Of a DNA stretch of 64,000 bases, positions 8,967-16,770 are shown piece after piece. Below the pieces are notes generated by a model that did no database searches, was not told where the DNA came from, and worked only from the letters and a program-made list of their open reading frames with translations. This stretch comes from an uncultured Pseudomonadales bacterium (GTDB taxonomy: Bacteria > Pseudomonadota > Gammaproteobacteria > Pseudomonadales > Azotimanducaceae): assembly GCA_958295875.1 (NCBI GenBank), contig OY282379.1:1426001-1490000 (forward strand). Direction: 5' to 3'. The stretch's first letter is position 1; each line of letters opens with the position of its first letter. A program made the position numbers and the translations under genes.

Positions 8967-9157
8967 TACCTCTGCTACGCCGTCATGGAAAGGGCGGGAT
9001 GACCTCTTGACCTCTCCCACCGGATGCCACCTCCCGTGTGACGTGGCCTACGGGCTGCCATTCTCGGATGGTCGGGAGGATGTGCCGGCGGCGACCGCGT
9101 GACGCCGGACAACTCCCGGTAGTGGGGATTATCGGAGCCTGTCCCAAGGAGCACGCC

Positions 9158-9325
9158 AGGATCGCCGGCATCTTCGACACCCATCAAGTTGTGCGCCGCC
9201 TCGAAGCGGCCGGCATCAAGACCCAGCAAGCCGAAGCCATCATTTCGGAAATGCACGACGCGGCCGGCTCGACGCGGGCTTCGCCGAACCGCGGTCCCGT
9301 CGGGCAGAACCCCGATCCGGATTAG
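9158..9325 (+). pseudogene. DUF1640-like N-terminal fragment, start codon lost
   Basis: It encodes AGIFDTHQVVRRLEAAGIKT then QQAEAIISEMHDAAG, the N-terminal segment of small DUF1640 coiled-coil membrane proteins. The expected ATG is AGG here and the coiled-coil and membrane parts are gone. Related fragments stand directly before the sulfotransferase starts at 11544 and 14314. Confidence 0.6.
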
Positions 9326-9327
9326 CG

Positions 9328-10161
9328 ATGGCCTTGGCATTGGGCTGCCGCCACGATGTGGAGAGCCGCGTCGGCACCCACCTGTTCGGCATTTCGGCGA
9401 ACAACAGCGGCTCCACCTTCCTCAAGGCGGCGATGGCGACCAGCCGGGCGACCTGGAACCTGGATTGGGAAGGCCAGGGGATGCTCGGCTACGTGGGGCC
9501 GAACATCCTCTTGCCCCGTCTCGCGAACCGGCTCTGGGCTTCCGAACAGCGCTGGATCGACCTGGTGACGGACCCGCGCAACTACGACTGGCCGCGCACG
9601 CGCAAGGCATGGTATTTCCAGGCTTTCGCCCGCGACCCTGGTGCGTGCGTGTTCTACACCAAGACCCCGGCGCACCTGCTCCTGGTGGACGAATTGGCGC
9701 GGCACTTCCACAACGCGAAGTTCCTGTTCATGGTGCGCGACCCGTACGCGGTGTGCGAGGGCATCTGCCGGTTCCACCGGAGCGGACGCGCCCACGGCAG
9801 GCCGCCGCCCGAGAACCTGTCGGAACTCGCGGCGCGGCACGCCGTCACCTGCATGGCGTGGCAGCGCCGCAACCTGGAGGCCCACGGGCATCGCGGCGTC
9901 TTCTTCACCTACGAGGCGATGTGTGCCGAGCCGGAGCGGGTGGCGCAGGACATCCGGGCGCTGGTGCCCGAGCTCGACGACTTGGATCTGCGGCAACGCC
10001 TGCGGGTGAAGGCGCGGTACCACGAGATGCTCACCGACATGAACGCGCGGCAGATCGCGCGTCTGGGCACCGAGGACCTCGCCGCGTTCAACCGCGTGTT
10101 CCGGCGGCATGAAGACGTCCTCGCCCACTTCGGCTACGCCGTCATGGACGCGGCCGCATGA
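9328..10161 (+). CDS. Sulfotransferase (copy A)
   Basis: A 277-residue PAPS-dependent sulfotransferase of the Sulfotransfer_3 type. The 5' loop is GISANNSGSTFLKAA near residue 20 and the 3'-phosphate segment is FLFMVRDPYAVCEGICRF near residue 135. It is nearly the same as copy B (11544-12386). Partial copies lie at 8345, 14314 and 26029. Repeated association with the precursor genes suggests that the precursor or its product is the acceptor, but this is inference. The GT8 gene follows on the same strand. Confidence 0.8.
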   Translation: MALALGCRHDVESRVGTHLFGISANNSGSTFLKAAMATSRATWNLDWEGQGMLGYVGPNILLPRLANRLWASEQRWIDLVTDPRNYDWPRTRKAWYFQAFARDPGACVFYTKTPAHLLLVDELARHFHNAKFLFMVRDPYAVCEGICRFHRSGRAHGRPPPENLSELAARHAVTCMAWQRRNLEAHGHRGVFFTYEAMCAEPERVAQDIRALVPELDDLDLRQRLRVKARYHEMLTDMNARQIARLGTEDLAAFNRVFRRHEDVLAHFGYAVMDAAA

Positions 10162-10228
10162 GGCCGGGCGGGATGGACGTTCGCCCGACGGGCCGTCCGT
10201 CTGCCGGCCCCGGCCACCGGAGCGGCGC

Positions 10229-11158
10229 GTGAGGTCGCGGGAACCGCCGAAGGTCTGCCTGGCCACGGCCACCACGGAACGTTTCATGCCGGGCACGCTC
10301 GTCCTGATCGGCTCCTTCCTGCGGCACCATCCCGGGTTCGCGGGCGACATCGTGGTCGTCCATGACGACGGCCTGCCGGAGTCCCTGCGCGAGGTGCTCG
10401 CGGCCGCCTTCGACGGCGTGCGCTTCCACCCGGTCTCGCCGGAGCTGGTGGACCGGGCCGAGCACGTGCATGCCGCGCTGCCGCAACGCGGCTTCACGCC
10501 GGCGCGCTTCTTTGCGCTTGAAGCATTCCGGCTCGGCGGTTACCGCAAGGTGCTGTTCTGCGACAGCGACCTGCTGTTTCGAGCCCCGGTGGATTCGCTG
10601 TTCGATTCCCCGCAAGCCCTGCTGTGCTGTGGCGACAAGGCGTATCTGGAGGGCCGGCACCGGGATGCCCTCACCTTTCTGCCCGTGCCGCCGGGCGGTC
10701 GGGCCGGCGCCGGCGGCGTCCTGGAGCGGACGTTCAACGACGGGTTCCTGGTCATCGACGCCGCGCTGGTGAACGAGCGCACCTACGCCGATCTGCTGGC
10801 GATGCTGACGCCGGCAACCTGGCGCAACACCGACACGACGCACACCAAGCAATTCCTGCAAAACCGGTACTTCGCCGGACGGCAGACGCTGATCGGCTCG
10901 ACGTACAACTTCCTGCTGGCCTCGGCGCGGGACATTCGGGCGCGGGAGGGCGTGGACGTCGAAAGCGCGCGGGTGCTGCACTACGTCAAGGCGGTCAAAC
11001 CCTGGTTGCCGGACGCCATGCTGCGCTGGGCGTGGGACCCGGGGAGCGTGCCCGCCGCGTCCGCCTTCAGGTTCTGGCACGACGCCTGGCTCGACGTGCT
11101 GGCGCAGGCGCACCTGCGCACCGGCGTTCTGGGGCAGGCGGGATGGACGTTCGCCTGA
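10229..11158 (+). CDS. Glycosyltransferase family 8-like protein
   Basis: A 309-residue protein. It opens with KVCLATATTERFMPGTLVLI, has the metal-binding DxD motif in LFCDSDLLFRAPVD, and a C-terminal LHYVKAVKPW segment, all typical of GT8 (LPS galactosyltransferase/glycogenin type). The GTG at 10229 is chosen because it aligns with the ATG of the paralogue at 22234. The frame is open further upstream. It follows sulfotransferase copy A in the same direction. The acceptor could be a peptide, a lipid or a polysaccharide. Nothing in the sequence decides between them. Confidence 0.75.
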   Translation: MRSREPPKVCLATATTERFMPGTLVLIGSFLRHHPGFAGDIVVVHDDGLPESLREVLAAAFDGVRFHPVSPELVDRAEHVHAALPQRGFTPARFFALEAFRLGGYRKVLFCDSDLLFRAPVDSLFDSPQALLCCGDKAYLEGRHRDALTFLPVPPGGRAGAGGVLERTFNDGFLVIDAALVNERTYADLLAMLTPATWRNTDTTHTKQFLQNRYFAGRQTLIGSTYNFLLASARDIRAREGVDVESARVLHYVKAVKPWLPDAMLRWAWDPGSVPAASAFRFWHDAWLDVLAQAHLRTGVLGQAGWTFA

Positions 11159-11295
11159 TGTGTGCTGGTGCGGGGATCTCTTCACAACATCCGCCTGCCC
11201 CCGCCCTTCGACATCGCCCTCCGACATGCCTGTAGCGTGACGCGGGACAACTCCCGATAATGGTGATCATCGGAGCCTGTCCCACGGAGCCCGCC

Positions 11296-11541
11296 ATGAC
11301 CGCCGGCATCTTCGACACCCATCAAGCCGAAGCCATCATTTCGGAAGTGCGTGATGCGGCCGGCGCCGACCGCGGCGAGCTCGTCACCCGCGGCGAGCTC
11401 TACCGCGCCCTTGTGGATTCAGGGCGCCGGCATCGTCGCCATCCTGACCGCCCTGCGGTTCCTGCCGATCTGACCGTCCCCGCTCACTCACGAACGTCAC
11501 AAGCGCCCCGGTCGCCGGGCAGAACCCCCGGTTCGGATTAG
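11296..11541 (+). pseudogene. DUF1640-like gene, deleted and frameshifted
   Basis: MTAGIFDTHQAEAIISEV has lost about 15 residues relative to the copy at 14144. Further on, a one-base insertion breaks the C-terminal membrane helix, which can still be read in another frame as LWIQGAGIVAILTALRFLPI then stop. This preserved tail identifies the parent as a DUF1640-type small membrane protein. Confidence 0.6.
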
Positions 11542-11543
11542 CG

Positions 11544-12386
11544 ATGGCCTTGGCATTGGGCTGCCGCCACGATGTGGAGAGCCGCGTCGGCACCCACCTG
11601 TTCGGCATCTCGGCGAACAACAGCGGCTCCACCTTCCTCAAGGCAGCGCTGGAGACCAGCCGGGCGACCTGGAACCTGGACCGGGAAGGCCAGGGGATGC
11701 TCGGCTACGTGGGGCCGAACATCCTCTGGCCCCATCCCGCGGTCCTGCTCTGGGCTGCCGAACAGCGCTGGATCGACCTGGTGACGGACCCGCGCAGCTA
11801 CGACTGGCCGCGCACGCGCAAGGCATGGTACTTCCAGGCCTTCGCCCGCGACCCCGATGCGTGCGTGTTCTACACCAAGACCCCGGCGCACCTGCTCCTG
11901 GTGGACGAGTTGGCGCGGCATTTCCACAACGCGAAGTTCCTGTTCATGATGCGCAACCCGTACGCGGTGTGCGAGGGGATCTGCCGGTTCTACCGGGACG
12001 GACACCCCTACGGCAGGCCGTCGCCACCGCCGCCCGAGAACCTGCCGGAAGCCGCGGCGCGGCACGCCGTCACCTGCATGGCGTGGCAGCGCCGCAACCT
12101 GGAAGTGCATGGGCATCGCGGCGTCTTCTTCACCTACGAGACGATGTGCGCCGAGCCGGAGCGGGTGGCGCGGGACATCCGGGCGCTGGCGCCCGAGCTC
12201 GACGACCTGAACCTGCGGCAACGCCTGTGGGTGAAGGGGCAGTACCACGAGATGCTCACCGACATGAACGCACGGCAGATCGCACGTCTGGGCGCCGAGG
12301 ACCTCGCCGCGTTCAACCGCGTGTTCCGGCAACATGAAGACGTCCTCGCCCACTTCGGCTATGCCGTCATGGACGCGGCCCCATGA
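11544..12386 (+). CDS. Sulfotransferase (copy B)
   Basis: A 280-residue near-duplicate of copy A with the same PAPS loops (GISANNSGSTFLKAA, FLFMMRNPYAVCEGICRF). A short Pro-rich insertion occurs near residue 155, and the 3'-phosphate loop has Asn in place of the Asp found in copy A. It is followed in the same direction by the SGNH hydrolase gene and then precursor copy 2, so this may be the intact form of a sulfotransferase-SGNH-precursor unit. Confidence 0.8.
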   Translation: MALALGCRHDVESRVGTHLFGISANNSGSTFLKAALETSRATWNLDREGQGMLGYVGPNILWPHPAVLLWAAEQRWIDLVTDPRSYDWPRTRKAWYFQAFARDPDACVFYTKTPAHLLLVDELARHFHNAKFLFMMRNPYAVCEGICRFYRDGHPYGRPSPPPPENLPEAAARHAVTCMAWQRRNLEVHGHRGVFFTYETMCAEPERVARDIRALAPELDDLNLRQRLWVKGQYHEMLTDMNARQIARLGAEDLAAFNRVFRQHEDVLAHFGYAVMDAAP

Positions 12387-12438
12387 ATCGGGCCGTCCCG
12401 GCCGATGACGGGGCGAACGTTGCCGCCGGACGGGACGG

Positions 12439-13668
12439 ATGAGACGCGCCCTGCGCCTGGCCGCCTGGAACGTCGGCCTCGCGCTCGCCGCGCTGGCCCT
12501 CATCGCGGCGGGCGGGGAGGCGTGGTTGCGGCTGACCAAGCCGTTCATGCGCAGCGCCATCCCCATGCGTTTCGAGCCGCAGGTGGGTCCGGTACACGAG
12601 CCGGGCGCGGAAATGCGCCGGACGAACCTGCGCGACTTCTGGACCGCCTCCCGCGCCAACCGCTGGGGCTTCCTCGACCGCGAGCCGCTGCCCCCGGACC
12701 GGGCCGCGGCGAGCTGCCACGTCAGCGTGATCGGCGACTCTTTCGTGGACGCGATGCAGGTGCCCGTCGCCGCCAAGCTGCATGTCCGGCTCGAAGCCCT
12801 CGCCGCCCGGCGCCTGTCCCGTCTGGACGTCACCACCTCCGCCTTCGGGATGTTCGACACGGGCCAGATCGCGCAGTTGCCGTTCTACGACACCTACGCC
12901 CGGCGCCTGCATCCGAAGCTGCTGGTGCTGGTGTTCTTCCACAACGACTTCTGGAACAACTCCCCGGTCCTGACGGCGTTGCGGCGCGGCCTCGATCCGG
13001 ACCGGCTGCCCCGGGCGAGCATCGCGCGCGGCGAAGACGGCGCCCTGACGCTGCGGCCCCCCGATCCCGATTACCGGAAACACTCGCTGCCACTGAATGT
13101 CCAGCCCGCGCCCACCACACTCTTCGACAGGATCGTGCGTCGGGCGACCCGGAGGTCCTGGTTCGCCAGGTGGCTGGCCTTGCGACCGGACCCGGGCCGC
13201 CGGCGTTCGCACGTCGCAGAGGGAAAGGCGCTCGAACTCCTGAGCCGGCGTCCCGGCTACGAAGGGCTGGCCGGCGAGCGGCTGGCGGCGATTGTGGACC
13301 ACAGGGCGGCGCTCGAGGAGGATGTGCTGTCCCCGGTGTTCGAGCAGGCGGTGGCGTACACGGGATTCGCCCTGGATCTGTTCAAGGCGCGCGCGGACCG
13401 CGACGGCGCCGCGCTGGTGATCCTGACGACGCACAGCCTGGGGAAATCGGGGGATCCCGTCTTCGACCGGCTCCACAACCTGGCGGAGGCGCGTGCCATC
13501 CCCGTCATCAGTCAATACGCTTGGATCGAACGCCAGGGCGGAGACGCGCGAGACGCACGATGGCCGCACGATCCGCACTGGAGCCCGGCCGGCCACCAGT
13601 GGGCGGCGGAAGCCCTGCTCGAACATCTGGCACGGAACCAGGATATCTGTCACGGGATTTTGCGGTAG
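12439..13668 (+). CDS. Membrane-anchored SGNH/GDSL hydrolase-like protein
   Basis: A 409-residue protein with one N-terminal hydrophobic helix (about residues 10-27). It shows SGNH blocks: VIGDSFVDAMQ with the nucleophile Ser near residue 100, an Asn-containing HNDFWNN, and DPHWSPAGHQWAA near the C-terminus with the Asp/His pair. Such proteins act as esterases or O-acyltransferase partners outside the cytoplasm. It lies between sulfotransferase copy B and precursor copy 2, only 56 bp before the latter. Whether it acylates or deacylates the RiPP product is unknown. Confidence 0.75.
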   Translation: MRRALRLAAWNVGLALAALALIAAGGEAWLRLTKPFMRSAIPMRFEPQVGPVHEPGAEMRRTNLRDFWTASRANRWGFLDREPLPPDRAAASCHVSVIGDSFVDAMQVPVAAKLHVRLEALAARRLSRLDVTTSAFGMFDTGQIAQLPFYDTYARRLHPKLLVLVFFHNDFWNNSPVLTALRRGLDPDRLPRASIARGEDGALTLRPPDPDYRKHSLPLNVQPAPTTLFDRIVRRATRRSWFARWLALRPDPGRRRSHVAEGKALELLSRRPGYEGLAGERLAAIVDHRAALEEDVLSPVFEQAVAYTGFALDLFKARADRDGAALVILTTHSLGKSGDPVFDRLHNLAEARAIPVISQYAWIERQGGDARDARWPHDPHWSPAGHQWAAEALLEHLARNQDICHGILR

Positions 13669-13724
13669 GATGCATTTTCTGGCATAAGAAAAAACTTCCT
13701 GATTCGTTTTTCAGAAGGGAGGGC

Positions 13725-13916
13725 ATGATCAATACTTCCACTCCTCGTGCGGAGGGGGCGAACGAGGCCACAGCGTCCTCGGCCCCGAAACGCCCTTGGG
13801 CAAAGCCCACCATCCGCCAGCTAAGGGTCACCAGCACACGTACCGGGACAGAGGCAGGCTTCGACGAGGACCAATTAAGTTCCGGTCCAGGAACGAGGTA
13901 TGCGCGCGTCAGCTAG
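13725..13916 (+). CDS. Lasso-type RiPP precursor peptide (copy 2)
   Basis: Identical in nucleotide sequence to 8753-8944 as far as can be read, with the same ribosome binding site and downstream hairpin. The leader motif is KRPWAKPTI, the predicted ring acidic residues lie in GFDED, and the last residue is Ser. Here it is downstream of an intact SGNH gene, so this copy probably reflects the original arrangement. The identity of both copies implies a recent duplication or gene conversion. Confidence 0.75.
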   Translation: MINTSTPRAEGANEATASSAPKRPWAKPTIRQLRVTSTRTGTEAGFDEDQLSSGPGTRYARVS

Positions 13917-13938
13917 GAGCCTGCGCCGTAGGCTCTAG
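13914..13938 (+). terminator. Hairpin directly after precursor copy 2
   Basis: Same stem as after copy 1 (GAGCCT/AGGCTC with a 7-nt loop), starting at the stop codon and without a T-run. Confidence 0.45.
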
Positions 13939-14143
13939 TACCTCTGCTACGCCGTCATGGAAAGGGCGGGATGACCTCTCCCACCGGACGCCACCTCCCG
14001 CGTGACGTGGCCTACGGGCTGCGTGTGCGCTCATCCGTCCCCGCCGTTCTCCGATGGCCGGGAGGACGTGCCGGCGGCGACCGCGTGACGCCGGACAACT
14101 CCCGGTAGTGGGGATTATCGGAGCCTGTCCCACGGAGCACGCC

Positions 14144-14311
14144 ATGACCGCCGGCATCTTCGACGCCCATCAAGTTGTGCGCCGCCTCGAAGCGGCCGGC
14201 ATCAAGACCCAGCAAGCCGAAGCCATCATTTCGGAAATGCACGACGCGGCCGGCTCGACGCGGGCTTCGCCGAACCGCGGTCCCGTCGGGCAGAACCCCG
14301 ATCCGGATTAG
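14144..14311 (+). pseudogene. DUF1640-like N-terminal fragment
   Basis: A short frame of 55 codons with an intact ATG: MTAGIFDAHQVVRRLEAAGI then KTQQAEAIISEMHDAAG. It lacks the coiled-coil and membrane helix of DUF1640 proteins. The sequence from the precursor through this fragment repeats 8690-9330 closely. Confidence 0.55.
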
Positions 14312-14313
14312 CG

Positions 14314-14470
14314 ATGGCCTTGGCATTGGGCTGCCGCCACGATGTGGAGAGCCGCGTCGGCACCCACCTGTTCGGCATTTCGGCGAACAACAGCGGCTCC
14401 ACCTTCGTCAAGGCGGCGATGGCGACCAGCCGGGCGACCTGGAACCTGGACCGGGAAGGCCGGCCCCATG
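14314..14470 (+). pseudogene. Sulfotransferase 5' fragment (copy C)
   Basis: The first 50 or so codons match copies A and B, including GISANNSGSTF. At about 14463 the sequence jumps to the region equivalent to 12379, just before the SGNH gene. The 3'-phosphate region is missing. Confidence 0.8.
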
Positions 14471-14489
14471 AACCGGGCCGTCCCGGCCG

Positions 14490-16193
14490 ATGACGGGGCG
14501 AACGTTGCCGCCGGACGGGACGGATGAGACGCGCCCTGCGCCTCGCCGCCTGGAACCTAGTGTGCCGCCGCGCCAAAGACGACCGGAGTGGAACCTGAGC
14601 AAGCGCGCAATCCCAGCCGGCGCCGCCGCTTGGACCTTGGTGTTCGCCTTGGCAGTCGGCGCCACGCAAATCGGCAGCTTGGAGCGGGAGTCCTTCAACG
14701 ACGAAAGCACGTTCACGGTGGTCGCGGCGAGGGTGCTTGACGGCGAGCTGCCCTATGTCAAGCTCTTTGACAACAAGCCGCCGATGATCTTTCTCCTCCT
14801 AGCCGGCGCCATGGCGGCGTTCGGCGAATCCCTGTTCGTGGTTCGGGCCGTGGGCGACCTTTGCCTGCTGATGTCCTGCATCGCCGTCTTCGCCATCGCC
14901 CGCCGCCGCACCGACTTGGTGTCGGCGGGGCTTGGCGGCCTGGCGCTCATCGCAGTCCACGCGGTGGAATATGCAGTCGAGACCCACACCGAGCTGCCGG
15001 CCATGGCGATGCTCATGGCGGCTCTGTGGCTGCTGCTCGCCCGGCGGGACCGGTGGTGGGCAATCGCCGCGGCCGGCTTGCTGCTGTCCTTGTCGGTTCT
15101 GACGCGCTCCAATCTGGGCTTCGTGGCTGCGGCGCTCTTCGCTTGGCTCCTCGCCGCCGCCTTGCGACCGTCCCTAGGCGTTCACCGTTGGGCGGCCGCG
15201 CTCTTCGCCTGCGCCGGGCTGCTGCCGGCCGCCGGCCTGATTCTGCTTTACGCGAGCGCGGACGCCCTGGCCGAACTGCGCCTTGCCAACATTGAGGTCG
15301 CCCTCGCCTATTCGGGGCAGATCGGCATGTGGCGAGCCTTGCTGCTGCACGGGCGCATTTTCCTAAACGAGGCGTTGGCGACGCCGCTGTTGCTCCTGCC
15401 CTTCTCGGCAACGCTGGTCATCGGCATGGCTGTTTCCCTCCGCAATGGATGGAGGGACCGACCCAAAGCGCCAAATTCCCCAACATCCGAGCAAGCGGCG
15501 CAAACCGGAGCGCCAACGCAGGAGGCAGCGGCAAGCCGGGCGGAGCTGGAGTTGCTGTGGCTCGCTTTCGCAGCCACTTTTCTGGCCGTTTTGGCAACCG
15601 GCAACGTCTTTCGCCACTACTGGCTGCAGCTGTATCCCATAGGTGCGGTTTTCGGCGCGTACGGAATCGCCTGGCTGCGTTCCAAGGCGCGTTTGCGCTG
15701 GGCCGGATACCTGCTTCCCGCCATCGCGGTCGGCGGCGCATTGGCGCAAACCGCACCCTCCGCCTTCCGCTTGGCCACGGTTCCGGACCACTTAGCTGAG
15801 CGGCACACCGTCAGGGCCGCGGCGGCGGCCATCAAGGCGGAGCAGCGGCCGGGCGACACCATCTATGCATTCAATGGCCAACTTATCTATTGGTATCTGG
15901 ACATGGCGCCGATTTCGGCAATCGTCCATCCCTCACTACTAGCCAAGAGGGCGGTCCTGCGGCCGTTGGCCGAAGCCGGCTATGTGGCGGAGGACGAGCT
16001 GGGGCGCATCCTAAACCTTCGTCCCACTTATCTGGTCACGGTGGTGCAGCCGACGAGCAGGGGACCCATTCCCAACTACCTTCACGGAGAAGACGCGGAG
16101 GCTTTTGGCAACCTGCTGAGCGACCACTACCGGGTTTTGCACGACGACGGCGCCGAGCCGAAGGCCCTGAGGGTTTACAAGCTGCGACGTTGA
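14490..16193 (+). CDS. GT39/PMT-like membrane glycosyltransferase
   Basis: An integral membrane protein with about ten hydrophobic helices. It carries the early acidic pair in RESFNDESTFTVVAAR and LFDNKPPMIFLLLAG, as in the PMT_2/GT39 fold that uses polyprenyl-phosphate sugars on the outer face. A soluble-looking C-terminal tail (about 120 residues) ends in RVYKLRR. The given ATG opens a 567-residue frame, but its first 35 residues come from the duplicated SGNH upstream region. The native start was probably replaced by recombination and the conserved part begins near 14620. GC content is a little lower than in the adjacent cassette. Confidence 0.7.
   Translation: MTGRTLPPDGTDETRPAPRRLEPSVPPRQRRPEWNLSKRAIPAGAAAWTLVFALAVGATQIGSLERESFNDESTFTVVAARVLDGELPYVKLFDNKPPMIFLLLAGAMAAFGESLFVVRAVGDLCLLMSCIAVFAIARRRTDLVSAGLGGLALIAVHAVEYAVETHTELPAMAMLMAALWLLLARRDRWWAIAAAGLLLSLSVLTRSNLGFVAAALFAWLLAAALRPSLGVHRWAAALFACAGLLPAAGLILLYASADALAELRLANIEVALAYSGQIGMWRALLLHGRIFLNEALATPLLLLPFSATLVIGMAVSLRNGWRDRPKAPNSPTSEQAAQTGAPTQEAAASRAELELLWLAFAATFLAVLATGNVFRHYWLQLYPIGAVFGAYGIAWLRSKARLRWAGYLLPAIAVGGALAQTAPSAFRLATVPDHLAERHTVRAAAAAIKAEQRPGDTIYAFNGQLIYWYLDMAPISAIVHPSLLAKRAVLRPLAEAGYVAEDELGRILNLRPTYLVTVVQPTSRGPIPNYLHGEDAEAFGNLLSDHYRVLHDDGAEPKALRVYKLRR
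14524..14562 (+). pseudogene. SGNH hydrolase 5' stub
   Basis: MRRALRLAAWN repeats the start of the gene at 12439, then the homology stops and a different sequence leading into the GT39-like gene begins. This marks the right end of the tandem duplication. Confidence 0.65.
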
Positions 16194-16244
16194 CGCATCA
16201 AGCTGTGCCGTCCGTGCGCAAAGTGCCGAGGGTCCGGCACCTGA

Positions 16245-16362
16245 TCAATCAGCGGGCCGCACCTGCCAGCCATCGGAGCGTTTGGCGAAGCGCAGATGCG
16301 CCAAGGATAGGCACTCCATCCAGGCGTCGTACCAAAACCTGAACTCGGCGACCGGCCTTTCG
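16245..16362 (-). pseudogene. GT8 glycosyltransferase C-terminal fragment
   Basis: The minus strand reads VAEFRFWYDAWMECLSLAHL and continues to a stop at 16245. This matches the C-termini of the GT8 proteins at 10229 (AFRFWHDAWLDVLAQAHLRT) and 22234. The remainder of the gene is absent. Confidence 0.6.
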
Positions 16363-16379
16363 TGGGGAATTATGTAGCA

Positions 16380-16405
16380 AAAATCCGCAAGCGCTTACTT
16401 GCGGC
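16380..16405 (-). terminator. Rho-independent terminator, minus strand
   Basis: CCGCAAG and CTTGCGG form a 7-bp stem with a 6-nt loop containing the stop codon of the remnant frame. On the minus strand it is followed by ATTTTTG. Confidence 0.6.
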
Positions 16406-16555
16406 GCTCCAAACGATAGCGCATTTCCAGTTTATCCTTGGTGGGCGCCCTGTTTTCGCTCCGTTGTCCCTTTGGCGTCGGGGCCAAAAGGATTTGCTTC
16501 AACGCCTTGTCTAGCGCCTTTGGAAAAGATCGATATTCAAAAGATTGAAATCTTC
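16396..16555 (-). pseudogene. C-terminal reading-frame remnant of unknown protein
   Basis: After an in-frame stop, about 53 codons run to a TAA at 16396, with the end reading LEMRYRLERRK. There is no start codon. The basic, Lys-rich tail followed directly by a terminator hairpin suggests the true 3' end of a lost gene. The family was not recognised. Confidence 0.3.
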
Positions 16556-16770
16556 TTCAGGCGGTGTAGGCTCCCATGTTGTTGGAGGGCCGTCGGTGCT
16601 CTCCAAAGTGTGGCCCCCCACACACGGAATTCCTGACACTCCCTTCCTGCGTCCGCAGCGACTCTACGACGACTTCTGGCGCCATCGGCACAAGCCGCCG
16701 CCAAGCGCTGCCTCACCGCTGGCGCACCAAAACGTCGCACACCAACCAGTCCAAACAGTCCACTTACTGT
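16406..16770. other. Intergenic region with remnants only
   Basis: Apart from the minus-strand tail described at 16396-16555, no supported gene is seen before the IS end near 16771. The region is less GC-rich than its surroundings. Confidence 0.4.

Noticed and set aside
12405..13916. A 503-codon frame ending in the precursor
   Set aside because: Up to 13724 it is a shadow of the SGNH gene in another frame. Only the last 63 codons from 13725 have their own ribosome binding site and leader motif.
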